From: Jimgerdemannia flammicorona
Taxonomy: Eukaryota > Mucoromycota > Endogonomycetes > Endogonales > Endogonaceae
Length of the DNA: 62,524 bases
Direction: 5' to 3'
Assembly (NCBI GenBank): GCA_003990745.1
Contig: RBNI01000012.1
Coordinates: 1 to 62,524 of the forward strand
In this document: piece by piece, positions 48,018-61,319 of the stretch
Numbering within the stretch: position 1 is the stretch's first letter
Layout: every line of letters begins with the position of its first letter
Made by a program: the position numbers and the translations under genes
The notes under the pieces: model-generated
The model's input: the letters and a program-made list of their open reading frames with translations, nothing else
Told to the model about the DNA's origin: nothing
Database searches by the model: none

Positions 48018-49119
48018 ATGACTACTGAGATCTACAACTACATCTATACTGATATTTGGAATGCCATTGTCAACTGAGCCACACCTCCTCTGCCCCTCAT
48101 GAATATCTATAGTCTGGCATCTCTTTACTTTATAGAAGCCCAATAGAATGCCCTGAACATACTTAGTAAAGTCTACTGAATTAGACAAATCTCAAGCTAT
48201 TATCAGATTAACCACCTCTTAGAAGATATGATTGAACACTACTATGATATGAATATTACTCAGATGTCTCAATACCAGAAACTAATCACCCACAAATACC
48301 AAGAACTCTTCTATGAGTACAGCACCTTTATTTTCTATCTTCAAGTTACTACTACTAAAATGGTTATCACTCTATCCTATGGTCAAATCAATGATATAGT
48401 ATAAGAACTCAACCACAAGTATATTGAGTATGTCCAGACTATAGACAGAACCTTTCCATACCTCAATGACCATATCCTGCAAATATCCCAAGTTAGATAT
48501 GCTATGAAGGATATCTATGATATAATCTAGTTCAATAATAATAAAGCAGAAGATAATGATCCCTCTAATATCAATATGACCTCTAGTCAAGAATCTCTGC
48601 CAGCCCTGATCACTCTGCCAACCTTACTGATGAACTTACAACAGTTTATAACTATCTACAAGATCTACTGAGATAATGACCACTAGTATAAGTACTAATC
48701 TGTATTTATGCCTAACTACTTTAACTATAATGAAGAGACTAGAGAACATAATCTATACCTCCAGACAACCCTCAAGATCAAACCAACAACTCTACTACCC
48801 AAGTATAAGTAACATAAAGAACAGCTATCAGCTTACTACAACCTAGCAATATATAGTGCCATAATTTATAGAAGATATATAGATAGCAAATCTGATAAAA
48901 GTAAAGATAACATACTCCTCCTTTGTCTACCAACTCTATATCTAGTATATAAGACAGATGATACTACTCTGTAGAATAGTAATATAGTTCCAATATATTA
49001 TTATCTACATAAGTAAATAGAGAGAAGTAATCTAAGAACTACTCTTTCTTGATAACTACTTTATTAGAGATAATATCATTAATGGTAATATTATTGAAAA
49101 CTACTCAGACAGTATCTAA
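48018..49119 (+). pseudogene. LTR ORF in element G
   Basis: ATG to TAA is 1102 bp and no longer a multiple of three. It is recognisable by 'MTTEIYNYI' and scattered conserved blocks, but riddled with stops. Confidence 0.5.
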
Positions 49120-49676
49120 ATCTATAAATAGCTTAGCAGTCCTAGTATAGTTAGATTAGCCTTATATGATGTGACTGTATTCTAATGCAGTAAGGTACTA
49201 AGTACTATATCTATATTTAGCATAGTCCAGATAGCCTCCCATTAGTATAAATATTCTCTCTTTCAGATCTCAGAAGCTTAGACTCAAATAAACTTGAACA
49301 ATTCAAACATACAAGAACTCCTGAACACTTCTCCATAATATCCCTTTACACACTACTCCTAGTATAGTAATATCATAAATAGTGAATAAATCTATTTAAT
49401 AATCTATAAACTACTCTTAAGTAAATCTATATTCTATTAGATCTCACTCCTAACCACATCATGAAATTTCCTAATTGAGTATTGTCTACAGTGATATGCC
49501 AATTCAACTAAGCTGGTCTTAGTTTCTTAAACTTCCTGAAATATGGAAAATTCTGAACATTCAGAACAAGTTCAAAAAAGGACTTTGGTTGGTTGAGACA
49601 TCAATCTGATCTTGAAATCAATAAGCATAAAGGATCAGAACTATATAATAGTACTTTTATAAGTAACCCTCTTATA

Positions 49677-52600
49677 ATTTGATAGCAGTAGTTTATAATT
49701 TAATTCTACTTCAAGACACTTCCTTACTCTACTATATACAAATCTCTATGAGAATTTCTATAAATTAGTATAAAGCCCAATCTCTGAACTGGAATTTATC
49801 CTGAATTATCTGACAATCTAGAGAGAATTGAACCTGATATATAAGGACAATTTGACCTCTATATCTGCAATAAGTGGGACAGACTTTATCTACAAAAAGA
49901 AGTACTCCAATTAAATCAGCAGATAGATGAAACTCTATACATCAAACTTCTTGCTCTATACCCTACAAATTAAGATAAAGAAGGTCTTATAGAAGTCTTC
50001 TTTACTCTTCTCAACAAGAGTTTTATCAACTCTACAAATCTGAGCAATCTAGGACAACCAGCAGTAGTCTTTCTAGCCTTAGTTCCTCATGAAACCTGAT
50101 CCTCTATAGCCAAGTAGCTCAACTCTACTGACTTTTACCATACTAAGACCAAGACTACCTTATACTACTGCTTTCAGAATTATAAGGCCTACCATATTCT
50201 TAAAGAAGAAGTAAGAGAAACTCTTTGCCAACAATATCTAACCCTGAACCAGAAACAGGCCCAGCTACAGTCCTACCTGAAACTGAAACCAATATTGAAT
50301 CAGAACTAGCTTTCAAATTAAGCTCATCTGAAATCCATTATATAACTGATACTATCTACTTTGACACTGAGCAAACTCAATTACACAGAGACCAAAGTGA
50401 AGAAGAGGAGGAGTATCTCAGTAAATTTAATTCCAGATATACTACTAAAGGAGATATATCCCTCTTAGGACAAAACACATCTACAGAATAATAGACAGTT
50501 ATCTATCAAGCCCTTATACTAGATCTACAATAGTTACTTTAGCAACTTATACAGACTCAAAGAACATTATTATACTCTGCATGAGTACCTCAAGTCATAT
50601 CAGTAACCCCACTACTAGTAGTCCAACTGTCTCTAGTAAATAATATGACAAACCAACAGATTCTAGACCTCACAGCCCAGGTAGCAATAATAGCAACAAC
50701 CATTACTACCTTAGCTGAACAGACCTGACTAATAAAAAGTCTGAGCCTATCTACCTTCAATGGTACTACATAAGAAGTCCAAAGCTTCATTAGTATAGTT
50801 GATACTAATTTCAAAGCCAACTAATAGACCAATGAGCAAGTTGCCGACTGCTTTCTAATAAATAATTAAGACTACACTCTGGAACAACTCTTTGCTATCA
50901 TTATAACTTATATCTGTTAAGTTGTTATATTCTTCTGAGGACTTGCTGAAGAATAGTGGTGAACTCTTCCTGAAAAATCTCTTATATAAGATACCCAACC
51001 TATAGTTATTATCCAAAATATAGCAAATAATACCCTAAGATATAAAGACCATCCTGTAGCCCCTGGACTCAAATAACTCATAATTGCTCAATACTGCAGT
51101 GAAACTCTGATTGCCAAATTTCAAGCTAAACTCTACAATCTCAAATTTGATATATATGATAAGAAAAAATTCAAAATCTTCTATACAAAACTTGAGTTAC
51201 TCCTGAACACCATTGGTCTAGGATATATTACCAATAATGAAGCATGAAATAGTATAAGAGCAGACCATTTATTCAATATACTACCTGAATGACTTATAAG
51301 AAAAATCTGAGAATAAAGATACTCAGTTGGCTGCAATCACCAATAATGATATCTGGCAAGAATCAAGACTATGGTCAAGTAAATTCTAACAACTAGATCA
51401 ATTCTGCCTTGAAGACAATTCAACAATAAAAAAAAGACTTAGACTAAGAAAGAAGAACCCAAGTATGAAGTATCCTGAGCTCCCTCTATATCTATCTCTT
51501 AGATACTCTAATATCCTGAACCTACCCAGCCAAGTACTTTTAAGAAACTCACTAAAGGAGAAAGAAATGAACTTTGAAGAAGTAGAGTATGCTTTTATTA
51601 CTGAAAGATAGGACATATAATCAGTGTCTGCCCCAATCAAAAACTCTGAACAGCAATATGAGCAACTGTTACTACCCTGTATTATCTCAATAATCTGACT
51701 ACCAAAATACTAGACTTTGTCAAGTTAAGATCAACTGCTAAAGCCCCAATCAAGGAAAGTCAAAAGACAGCTGAATATGATCTATATACAGCTGAAGAAG
51801 CTATGGTTTCCAACTAAGAAGTCAAGTAAGTCTATATAGAGATTAGTATTCAAATTCCTGAAAGATATATTAGAAGAATATACTATCATAGCAGCCTAGC
51901 ATTGAAAGGACTCTTAGTAGAAGAAGAAGTCATTGATGAGGATTATACAAGTGAAATCATTGTCCTCATCTGAAACCATAGTTGGATACTCTTTAAGATA
52001 TCTATCAGTTTTTGTATTGCCCAGATCCTATTTAAGAAAATAAAATCAACTCTGACAGTCAAAGAAGTCCCTGAACTACTGTCTACTATCTGAGGATCAA
52101 AAGGATTTAGCTAATCAAACAAGGCCCCAGCCTAACCTACTGTAAGTAAGAAAGAACAATTCTATAAGAAAATTGAAAATAGATTTATACCAAGTGGCTA
52201 TTACTCTTATAGTATTAGAATGTACTCTTCTCAAATAATTAATGATTACTTCTCTTATATCAATAAACTAGCCAAAAGGAGAACCAATAGAAGGAAAGCT
52301 CCTATAACTGAAATCACTACTATTAGATTAAAAAAACTGCTTATATTCCAAGCTTTTATCAACTGAGTACCTGTTAAGATTATGATAGATAGTGGTATCT
52401 CAGACAATTTTATCAATGAAGAAACAGCCAATAGACTCAAGGTCCTGACCTCTCCAGTACAACAGACTCAAGTAGTTGCTACAGCTGATGGAATCTCCTA
52501 TATCATTAGCAAGGAAGTCTGCAACCCACTCTTCTGAATTGGTGACCATTGAGTATATGTTATACTCCAGATTATACTACTTCCTGACAATGAAATTATC

Positions 52601-55600
52601 CTTGGAACCCTATAGTTAAAATAAGAGAACCTCATGATTGATTGGGTAAACTATTCTCTGACCATCAAGAAAAAATGCCACAATTTCAAACTATAAGGTG
52701 AAAAAGACCCACTCAGTTCTAGTAATGCTAGATCAAAGATCACTTACATCAATAAGCTATAACTCAAGAAATTGACCAAGAAATACCCTCTCTTTGCTAT
52801 CTCTATCCATCCATCTAAAGAAGAACCTGAGAATCTTAAAGAAGACTTTTTCAAAGTTGACAGCTATATTAGACCATTACTCTAGAAATTCTAAGACATA
52901 TTCTTAAGAAAACTTCTGAAAGGCCTACTATCTAAATTAGTAGTAGATTATATCATCAAGATCATCTCAGATACCAAGCCTGCCTTCAAGTCAATCTATC
53001 ATATATCTCTAAGAGAAATTGATATACTCAAGAAAGAGATTGATGAACTCCTAGAACAAGGATTCATTAGACCTAGTATATCACTCTATAGAGTACCAGT
53101 CTTCTTATTATCAAGAAAGAAGAAGACATATGAATGTATATTGATTATTGAGACCTTAATGAACAGATCATTAAGAACTATTGCCCACTACTCTAAATTG
53201 ATGAAATATTTGATAGGCTTACCAATCCACAGTTTATGAGCTCTTTTGACCTATTATAAAAGAAGAAAATATTTACAAGACTGCCTTCCAAACTTGCTAT
53301 AGATATTTCAAGTTCTTAGTTATATCCTTTGGCCTAACTAATGCTCCTGCAACCTTCCAGACACTAATGAATACTATCTTATATCCATATCTGGACAAAT
53401 TTATTATTATCTATATTAACAATATCCTAGTCTTCAGCAAAACTTTGGAGAAATATCTCAAATATCTTGAACTAGTACTACTGAAGCTTTAAGAAAACTG
53501 ACTCTTTGTAAAACTCAGCAAATGTGAATTTCTCTTGAAGGAAATTCAATTCCTTTGATACATATATTATTACTCCTAATAGAATTAAAGTAGATTCCAG
53601 CAAAATCTCTGCAATTAAGAATTGGCCCAGATCTAAGAAGCTGAAAGACCTCCAGTCATTCTTAGAACTAGTAAACTATTATCAGTAATTTGTTGCAAAC
53701 TTTGCTCAAATTGCTACTACTCTTACTCAAATAACCAAGTATAGCAAGAAAGAAGAATAGCTCTAGACTACAAAGTAAGAAAAAGACTTCAACAATCTTA
53801 TAAATTGGGGATCTGAATAAGATACAGCCTTTTAAGTACTAAAAGATACCTTAATAATCACTCTAGTACTTCAAGTGGCAAACCCTGCTCTCTCATATAA
53901 AGTTACTACTAATGCCTCTGATCTAGCTCTTGGAGCAGTACTCATATAAGAAGAATACTCTGTGGCCTACTATTCTCAAAAGTTCAATGATACTAAAATC
54001 AACTATACAATCTATGAAAAGAAAATGTTAGTCATAATAGACACCCTGATTAAATAGTGACTCTATCTTAAAGAAGCACACTTCATAGTACTAATAAACC
54101 ACAAATCATTAATTAATATAAAGACCAGACTACCCTTTCTTGAAAGCAAGCCAGATAGATGAAAGTCCTCACTAATTTTGACTATGAAATTCAGTATCAT
54201 CATAGTAAGAAGAATATTATTACTAATGCAATTTCTAGACTACCAATTGAAAAGATTATCCAAATCCTCACCTTGGTTACCAACTTCATTATAGAACAAA
54301 TTATTATAGTATGTATCAATGATAAAGAAGCTCAAGCACTCTACAAAATTCTGAGCAGTAATATTGACCAGCATACCCAGTATCATCAATACCAACTGAA
54401 AGACAATGTCATCTATTATAAAGACAGATTGTATATTCCTAACAATTGAGATCTCTAAAGAACTATTCCATTTGAATATTATAATACCCCTATAGCTAGA
54501 TATTTAGGATTTTACAAATACTATAAAGTTATTTTCTGAAACTTCTATTAGCTCTATATATCAAATTAGCTAAAGATCTATATTACTTCCTATGATATCT
54601 ACCAATACAACAAGTTCTCAACACTAGCAAAACCTGGCCTACTCTACTCTATCCCAGTACTATCTGCTAATTGGAAACAAATCTCTATAGACTTTATTAT
54701 ACAACTACTCTAAACTAAGAATGGAAAAGATATAATTATTATCTTCATAGGCTATCTCAGCAAACAAGCTCACTTTGCACTTACTGCTATAACTGCAATA
54801 GTACTTGAAATTGCTATACTCTTATTTGACAATATCTTCTATTATCATAGTCTTCTAAAGATCATTATTAGTGACTAAGATCTGAAGTTCACCAGCTACT
54901 TTTGAAAAGTCCTATATGTATACCTTAGAATAAAACTTATACTATCCATAGCCTTTCACTCTAAAACTGATGGTCAAATAGAAAGAATGAATCAAACTCT
55001 AGAACAAATATTAAGGAACTATGTTTCTTATAGACAAGATGATTAATATGAACACCTTACTATAATTAAGTTTGCCTACAACAACAATAAGCAAGCATCT
55101 CTTAGAATGATCTCATTTTTTGTCAATATAGAACAAAATCCAAACACTTCTCTGACACTTATCAGAACTATAGATAAACTCTCTACTGTTAAAGCCATGG
55201 AAGAATTCTTGTTCTGAATATATAATTTAAGTCAGATTGTAATCAAAAATTTATCTTAAGCTCAAAAATAATAATTACAGTATGTCAATTAGTACTACTA
55301 AGAAGAAACTTTTGATATCAGAGAAAAAGTTCTACTAGATATCTGAAAATACCAAGTTGACAATCTCAAGCATAGACCATCTATAAAGCTGAACAGCAAA
55401 TTCATTGGACTATTCAAAGTTATTACATAAGTCTCTTCAACTTCCTATAAATTGGCACTATCAGATACCATTAAGATTTACCCAGTCTTCAATGTTCAAT
55501 GTCTCAAGGAATACAATGAAAATAATAGTAAGCTATTCCCAAATTGAACTATAAAACTGTCTGTACCTGTCATTATTAATGACTAAGAAGAATATGAAGT

Positions 55601-55754
55601 TGAATAAATCCTCAACAAATATGGCTACAAGAACTATCCAGAGTATCTTGTCAAATAGAAAGGTTACCCAATCTATAATATAATATAGAAACTCAAGACT
55701 AACCTCCAGAATACTACTGATCTAGTTTAAGAATATGATTTCTTGAACAACTGA
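49677..55754 (+). pseudogene. Gag-dUTPase-Pol of element G
   Basis: It is collinear with A: Gag with an acidic segment at 50225-50491, a dUTPase trace (51720-52130), and a protease keeping a canonical active-site 'IMIDSGISDNF' near 52380. RT (about 53000-53560, with 'YINNI' in place of 'YIDDI'), RNase H, integrase and chromodomain traces follow, to TGA at 55754. G keeps the original spacing at 52635 and 53460 where A has frameshifts, so it helps infer the ancestral single frame. Confidence 0.8.
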
Positions 55755-56138
55755 AACCTGAACACTCCAATATCTATTAGTCTATACTATATATACTACT
55801 ACTCCTGAACATTAAGTACTCTTATAATTATTATAAACAAAATCAAGAACTCAGTAAGTTAAGACAAAAGAATACTAACTCTCTAGAAAAATAGCAAAAC
55901 TAAAAGTCAGCTTATTCTCCCTGTACCACTGGTGGAAAATAAGATATAGATATTTAAGAAGATTCCTTAGAGAAAATTTTCCAGCAGTAAATAATATCAG
56001 AATTACTTCTAGTACATAGTATTGAATACATGACCCTTTAATATATAAATCTAATATATTAGGCAACTGTACTACAAGTATACTACTTTTTGAGAAAAAT
56101 GGACATTACTGAACTTTTGATCATCTAAATGGTGTAAC

Positions 56139-56784
56139 TAGTGCTCCAAACGAGTCAATCCGGATGGGATTCGGATGGATTCGAATCCCATCTAGATCAA
56201 CTTGGATGGGATTCGAATCCCATCTGGATGGATTCGAATCGGATTCGAATCGGATTCGAATCAACCATTGTTTTGATTTCCAAATTAGACAATTAAATGT
56301 TTACATCAATAACTTGATGAATAATCATCCCAATTTGATGATCTTAGTGTCATTTGAAAGCCCTTAATAAGGCTTTTCTAATGATACCAAGAACATTAAA
56401 ATCGGATTACGTGTTGCCGAGATATTAAGGAAAACGTTCCATTTGACGAAATTTCCAAAATCGGCAAATCAAAGAATTTCCAAAATCGGCGATTCAGACG
56501 GTTTCCTTCATAACTCAGCAATGCATGATCCTATTTCAATGTTCTTGGTATCATTAGATAGGCCTTATTAAGGGCTTTCAAATGACACCAAGATCATCAA
56601 ATTTGGATGATTATTCATCAAGTTATTGATGTAAATATTTAATTGTCTAATTTGGAAATTAAAACAATAGTTGATTCGAATCCATCTGGATGGGATTCGA
56701 ATCCCATCCAAGTTGATCTGGATGGGATTCAATCCGAATCAATCCGAATCCAATCCGGATTAAATTGACTCGTTAGGAGTACTA
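56139..56784. mobile_element. Foldback hAT-like non-autonomous element
   Basis: This 646-bp element is almost entirely an inverted repeat. The left end 'tagtgctccaaacgagtcaa' mirrors the right end '...ttgactcgttaggagtacta', with arms of roughly 290 bp and a loop near 56445-56500. It shares TAGTGCTCC and 'gattcgaatc' words with the hAT at 262-17346, so it is probably mobilised by that type of transposase. The 8-bp flanks (ggtgtaac and accaagac) do not match. It separates truncated G from the LINE. Confidence 0.82.
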
Positions 56785-58195
56785 ACCAAGACATATGCCT
56801 AAAGACCTGATGAATCTTTTTAGCCACCCTCAATTTGCATGCATTTATAGAGATAGTGTCTTATATCTCTTAAGGACTGGCCTAAGCAGATAGTATAGCT
56901 AGTGATAGCAAATATACTTATGATAAAGAAGGAGGTAGCCAGGAGGCTGATTGTTGATACCATTAAGGAGTATGAAAATATAGTAAATATTAAATTCTAG
57001 GTCTAGGAAGATATAGAGTTCAGGACTAGAGATATAAATATCAGAGTGAGACTAGTAGGTAAGGAGAATACTGAGAAAGAAAGAGAATAGCTAGCAGTAC
57101 TTAAGTGAGAACCAGTAGAGTGTAAGGTCTTGAGGGTGAAGGAGGTGCTAGAGGAAGAGGAGAACTTACTGGAGGTATTGAAGAATCTGATAGAAGCTGT
57201 CAAAAAGAGAAAATTGACCTAGAAGAAGTTTGAAGTTAAGACAGTAGTAGAGATTATAAATAACAAAAGAGTAAGACTGGATTGAGCTATCTGAGAGAAA
57301 GTGTATAGAAGATAGCTTTAGAAAGATTTATTAGTAAATTTGGAAGAAAGGGCAGAGGGGAGAAAACTGCTAAAGAAGTTGAATCAAGAGCTAGTGCTTG
57401 GGCAGAGGTAAAGAGAGTAGCTCTGATGATGATCCTGGAGGAGGGTGGAGATTCTGGGCAGAGTGTAGTAGCTAAAGATGAGATGATAGTAGAGAGGGCC
57501 CAAGTTTAGTATAGAGTATCTACAGGGGGAAGGAGAATTAAAGGATATACTAGAGGAGGACTGAGATAAGTCTGTAAGAACAAATGCTAATAGAGATCAG
57601 GGGGTTGTAAGACAGGAGGTGGCCCTGGGAGTGGATGAGGCTATTGAAAATAAGTAATAATTATGGAAGATACTGATAAATATTGTGGCTGATGAGTTAG
57701 AAGAGATGAATTTTTATATAATTAGTAAGAGATACTGAAATAATGTCCTATGAGGAGAAGAGGTAATACAAAAGCTCCAGAATGAGTTGATAGTAGTTCT
57801 ACTAAAGGTAGAGGAGTATAAGATAGATAATAACAGAGAGATAGTACTCTTAGCAATTATGAATAATCATATAGTTTATCTGTAGGGCCCTAGAAAGGGG
57901 TTGGCAAAGTGGTAGATAGTGTGTAAAGAGTACTAGTCCTCTATAGAAGCACAGAATAGAAAGAACTATTAGGAGATTTTGGAAGTACTAGATACTCAGT
58001 AGAGAGAGGTAGATGAGCTTGAGGCAAAGAGGAATTTAGATATTGTTGGTAATATGGTGAGCATGAAATTGTAGAGTGAGTGATTTTTCTCCAAAACATT
58101 ATTCAATATAAATAGTATAACTAGAATCTTCTCTTTGAATGTCAATAGATTATAGGATATAATGAGGTATCAGAATATTTTCTACTGGTTGAAGG

Positions 58196-58517
58196 TAGTG
58201 CTCCCAAATGAATTGAATCAATTTGAATCAAATCAAATTGAGGGTTATTCAAATCGAATCGAATTGGGGATTTTTTAATTCAAATTGAATTAAGGGTCCA
58301 ATTTGAAACCTATTTTTAGAAATGTAATAACTTGACTAATACATGTCCAAATCTAATGTTCTTTAGCTTGTTAGATTCCCCTATATAATAGGAATCTAAC
58401 AAGCTAAAGATCATTGAATTTGGATGTGTATTCGTCAAGTTATTTAATTTATAAAAATAGAGTTTGAATTGGACCTTGAATTGAATTGGACCTCAATTCG
58501 ATTCATTGGGAGCACTA
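58196..58517. mobile_element. Second foldback hAT-like element, inside the LINE
   Basis: This 322-bp near-perfect inverted repeat has ends 'tagtgctcccaaatgaatt' and '...gattcattgggagcacta', centred near 58388. It shares TAGTGCTCC with the other hAT-type ends. It lies in the endonuclease region. The left flank 'gttgaagg' (58188-58195) is repeated at 58674-58681, but only after an extra 156-bp inverted segment. Confidence 0.82.
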
Positions 58518-58829
58518 GTTTCCAATGTCTCCCTTGCCCTTTCAAACCAGAATACCCACCAAATTCCTCCATATAGCCACACCCCCCTATACTCTTGTTC
58601 AGTCTAGCATATTTAAGTCCTTATTATATCCTATATCCTATAGTAAGAACAGATCAGCATCTAGCCCCTTCAAGTTGAAGGGGCTGGATGCTGATCTGTT
58701 CTTACTATAGATATAGGGTATAATAAGGACTTAGATATGCTAGACTGAACAAGAGAATAGGGGGGTGTGGCTATATAGAGGAATTGAGTGGGTATTCTGA
58801 TTTGAAAGAGCAAAGGAGACATTGGAAAC
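58518..58829. repeat. Large palindrome formed by an inverted copy of LINE sequence
   Basis: The left arm 58518-58673 is the reverse complement of the right arm 58675-58829, centred on 'cttcaagttgaag'. The right arm is genuine LINE endonuclease sequence; the left arm is an inverted copy placed between the foldback element and the LINE. A few differences exist, mostly G in the left-arm complement where the right arm has A. Confidence 0.88.
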
Positions 58830-61319
58830 ATTGGGCAATAAGGGAGCAGAGTAGTATAGAGGGTATGGAGGAGGCCAGGCTGAAGTCTCTTGACTATTGA
58901 GTCCTATTATTACCCAGTAGAAAGGGGGGAACACCTGGAGTAGATAAGAGTGATACAAGATATAAGTACTATAGTAGAGACAGGAATTGACTATTTGGGT
59001 GAAAACTTTAATATAGTTCATGATGAGTAGTTGGACAAAATAGATAGGAGGAGAGGAATAGCTAGTAAGAGCAGAGCTGGGAGGAGATTGAATGTCTGAG
59101 CTTACTAGTGGATGTAGAGTGACTTAGATGAAGAGATTGCAGAGTCTATACTCACTGGATAGTAGGGCTAGACTTGAGGATCAATAGATCTTAACTGCTG
59201 AGTATTGGAGAGGAGATGTCTGGGGATCTTTAGAGATGGTTTGGTGCTTATAGTCAGATTATTGGAGTCTGCTAGATTATAGAAGGTTTAGGAGAAGTAG
59301 AGAGAGGTCTGAACATTAATACCTGAATACTTCATTACTGGGAAAGCTCTCTTTGTAGGATATATGAGTAGTGGACATTAGCTCTAGGATTTTTAGTTAG
59401 AGACCAATGGGGCTGAAAGTTGGAGATTGATGACAGCATTTGAAATTGGATGCTTAATAGTTCTGAGGGGAGACTAGAAGAATAAGAAGTACTTAGAGGA
59501 AGAGTTATTTAAGGTAGACTTCACAGAGGTTAGAGAAGCTATTGATGATATGGGCTGATTTGCTGAAAGACAGAGAGGAGAGAGACTAGAGGGTTCAGTA
59601 GATCTGATTAGAGATGGAGGAACTGAAGGGGCTGCTAAGGTAGAAGAAGGACTTATAGGTAAAGGATATAGTAGCCCAGCTATAGTAGCAGAGCTTAGAA
59701 GAGAGGGAGAGATCTATGAAGTTCCTATCAAGACTTCTTTAGGTAAGAAGGGTGAGATAGTAGTAGAAGAGAGTATTGGATGAGATAGGAGAGATGATAG
59801 TAGAGACTCAAGAGATCTTAGACTAGTTGAGTATATAGTGAGAATAATTATGGAGAGAGAAAGAGAGTGGAGAGAATATACTGGACATTAAATAATATCT
59901 AGAGAACTGGCACCCAGACCTGGCAGAGGGCTTAGGTAAACTTGGAGGATCTGTCTAAGGGGAGGAGATCTATAGGGTATTGGTGACAATGAGTCTTGGA
60001 ATGGCTTCTGAAGAGAATGGTCTACCTTGAAATTTCTGAAAGAGAATAATAGATATTGAGCTAGTTTTGGAGAAGATGATATAGATGTGTAATGAAGTCA
60101 TTAGCTTAGAGGTTTAGATTGGAGAATAGTATCTGGACCTTATAGCTCTGTTGTATAAAAATAAGAGGAGAAGGGAGGAGTAGAAGAATTGGAGGCTGAT
60201 TATGCTTCTGGATATAAATTGCAAGCTAGTTATGAAGATATTAGTGGTTATATTACAGAGAGTAGTTCAGTAAGTACTAGAGGAGGAGTAGAGGGGTTTT
60301 ATCAGTAGTCATTTAATTAGAGATAAGATAGTATAGGTATATAATATCATTGAAGGAGTATGGACTACAGGGGTAAATAGTTGGCCAGTATTTCTAGATT
60401 AGAAAAAGACTTATAACAGGGTCTAGTAAGTATAGCTAGAGGGAGTATTGAAGTATATTAGTGTTCTCCCAGAGTTTAGATAGTTTTTGATCAGTTTGTT
60501 AGAGGGGAGTTGGGCAGCTATTCTGGTAAATGAGCATAAAAGGGTTTTATTTCCCCTGGATAGAAGAGTGCTACAGAGAGATCTGCTGTCACTGATCCTT
60601 TATACTCTCTCTCTGAAGTCTCTGTTAGATAGAATTAGGTACAAGGTGGGGGAGTTGAACATTCTTGGGGTGAATTAAAAGATAAGAGCCTTTTCTAATA
60701 ATATGATGATTGAGCTAGACTCTGTAGAGGATGTGGCAGTATTGAAGAGTATAGTAAAATAGTATAAAGAGTACTCAGATACTAAGCTTAACTGACATAA
60801 GTATAAGACTCTGGTATTAGATAGAGAGATAGTTGGTGGAGATATAATTGGAACAGTTATTCCAGTAGAAGAGGCAGTTTATTATCTGGAGATCTACTTC
60901 TCAGTATATAGTTCTCTATTACTTAGAGAATAGTAGGAGTAATGAGAGAATATACTTCTGGAGTGAGATAGCAGATATATATATCTCTCTGGCAGAAAGA
61001 GTAATAGTATTGAATATATATTAGCTACTTAAGGTATAGTATCTGGAATATTACTTAGACTTTCCAGTATAAGTAATTAAGAGATTGTTGAAGATGGCTA
61101 GGATCTAAATATGGGCAGAACAGCAGAGTCAGATTGGCTGAAAGATGTTGATATTATCAGTAGACTGAAGAGGGCTGGATCAGGTGGACTTCACCAAGCA
61201 CCTATACTGCTTGTGGGCATAATAGCTGAAGTGAGTTAGTAAGTTGAGGGGTCAAGAGTAGGTACTCCTTTTATAGAGAGTATAGAAGGTATAGTTCTCT
61301 CTCTGTGATATATCTGATG

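Larger units (their letters stand above)
47751..56138 (+). mobile_element. Element G: heavily mutated long-LTR Gypsy element, 3' truncated
   Basis: The 5' LTR is at 47751-49676 (1926 bp, TGTAAA...CTTATA, with deletions). A mutated primer-binding site 'ttgatagcagtag' and the full internal region follow to about 55754, then the conserved 3' block to 56138, where it is replaced by a foldback element. No 3' LTR is present. It is the most AT-shifted copy: Gln, Arg and Trp codons are widely stops, including CpA-derived TAA/TAG. Confidence 0.88.
58110..60950 (+). pseudogene. Endonuclease-RT ORF2 of the LINE
   Basis: The endonuclease start is visible as 'RIFSLNVNRL-DIMRYQNIF' (58117-58180) and continues after the insertion as 'LKGLDADLFLL' (58675-58710). 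RT motifs include 'NWRLIMLLDINCKLVMKIL', 'FLD-KKTYNRV', 'WAAILVNEHKRVLFPLDRRV' with 'QRDLLSLILYTLSLKSLLD', and 'LNILGVN' followed by 'AFSNN'. The last replaces the catalytic F-A-D-D, so the copy is dead. The order and spacing fit fungal Tad-like LINEs; I cannot assign a subfamily. Confidence 0.78.
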
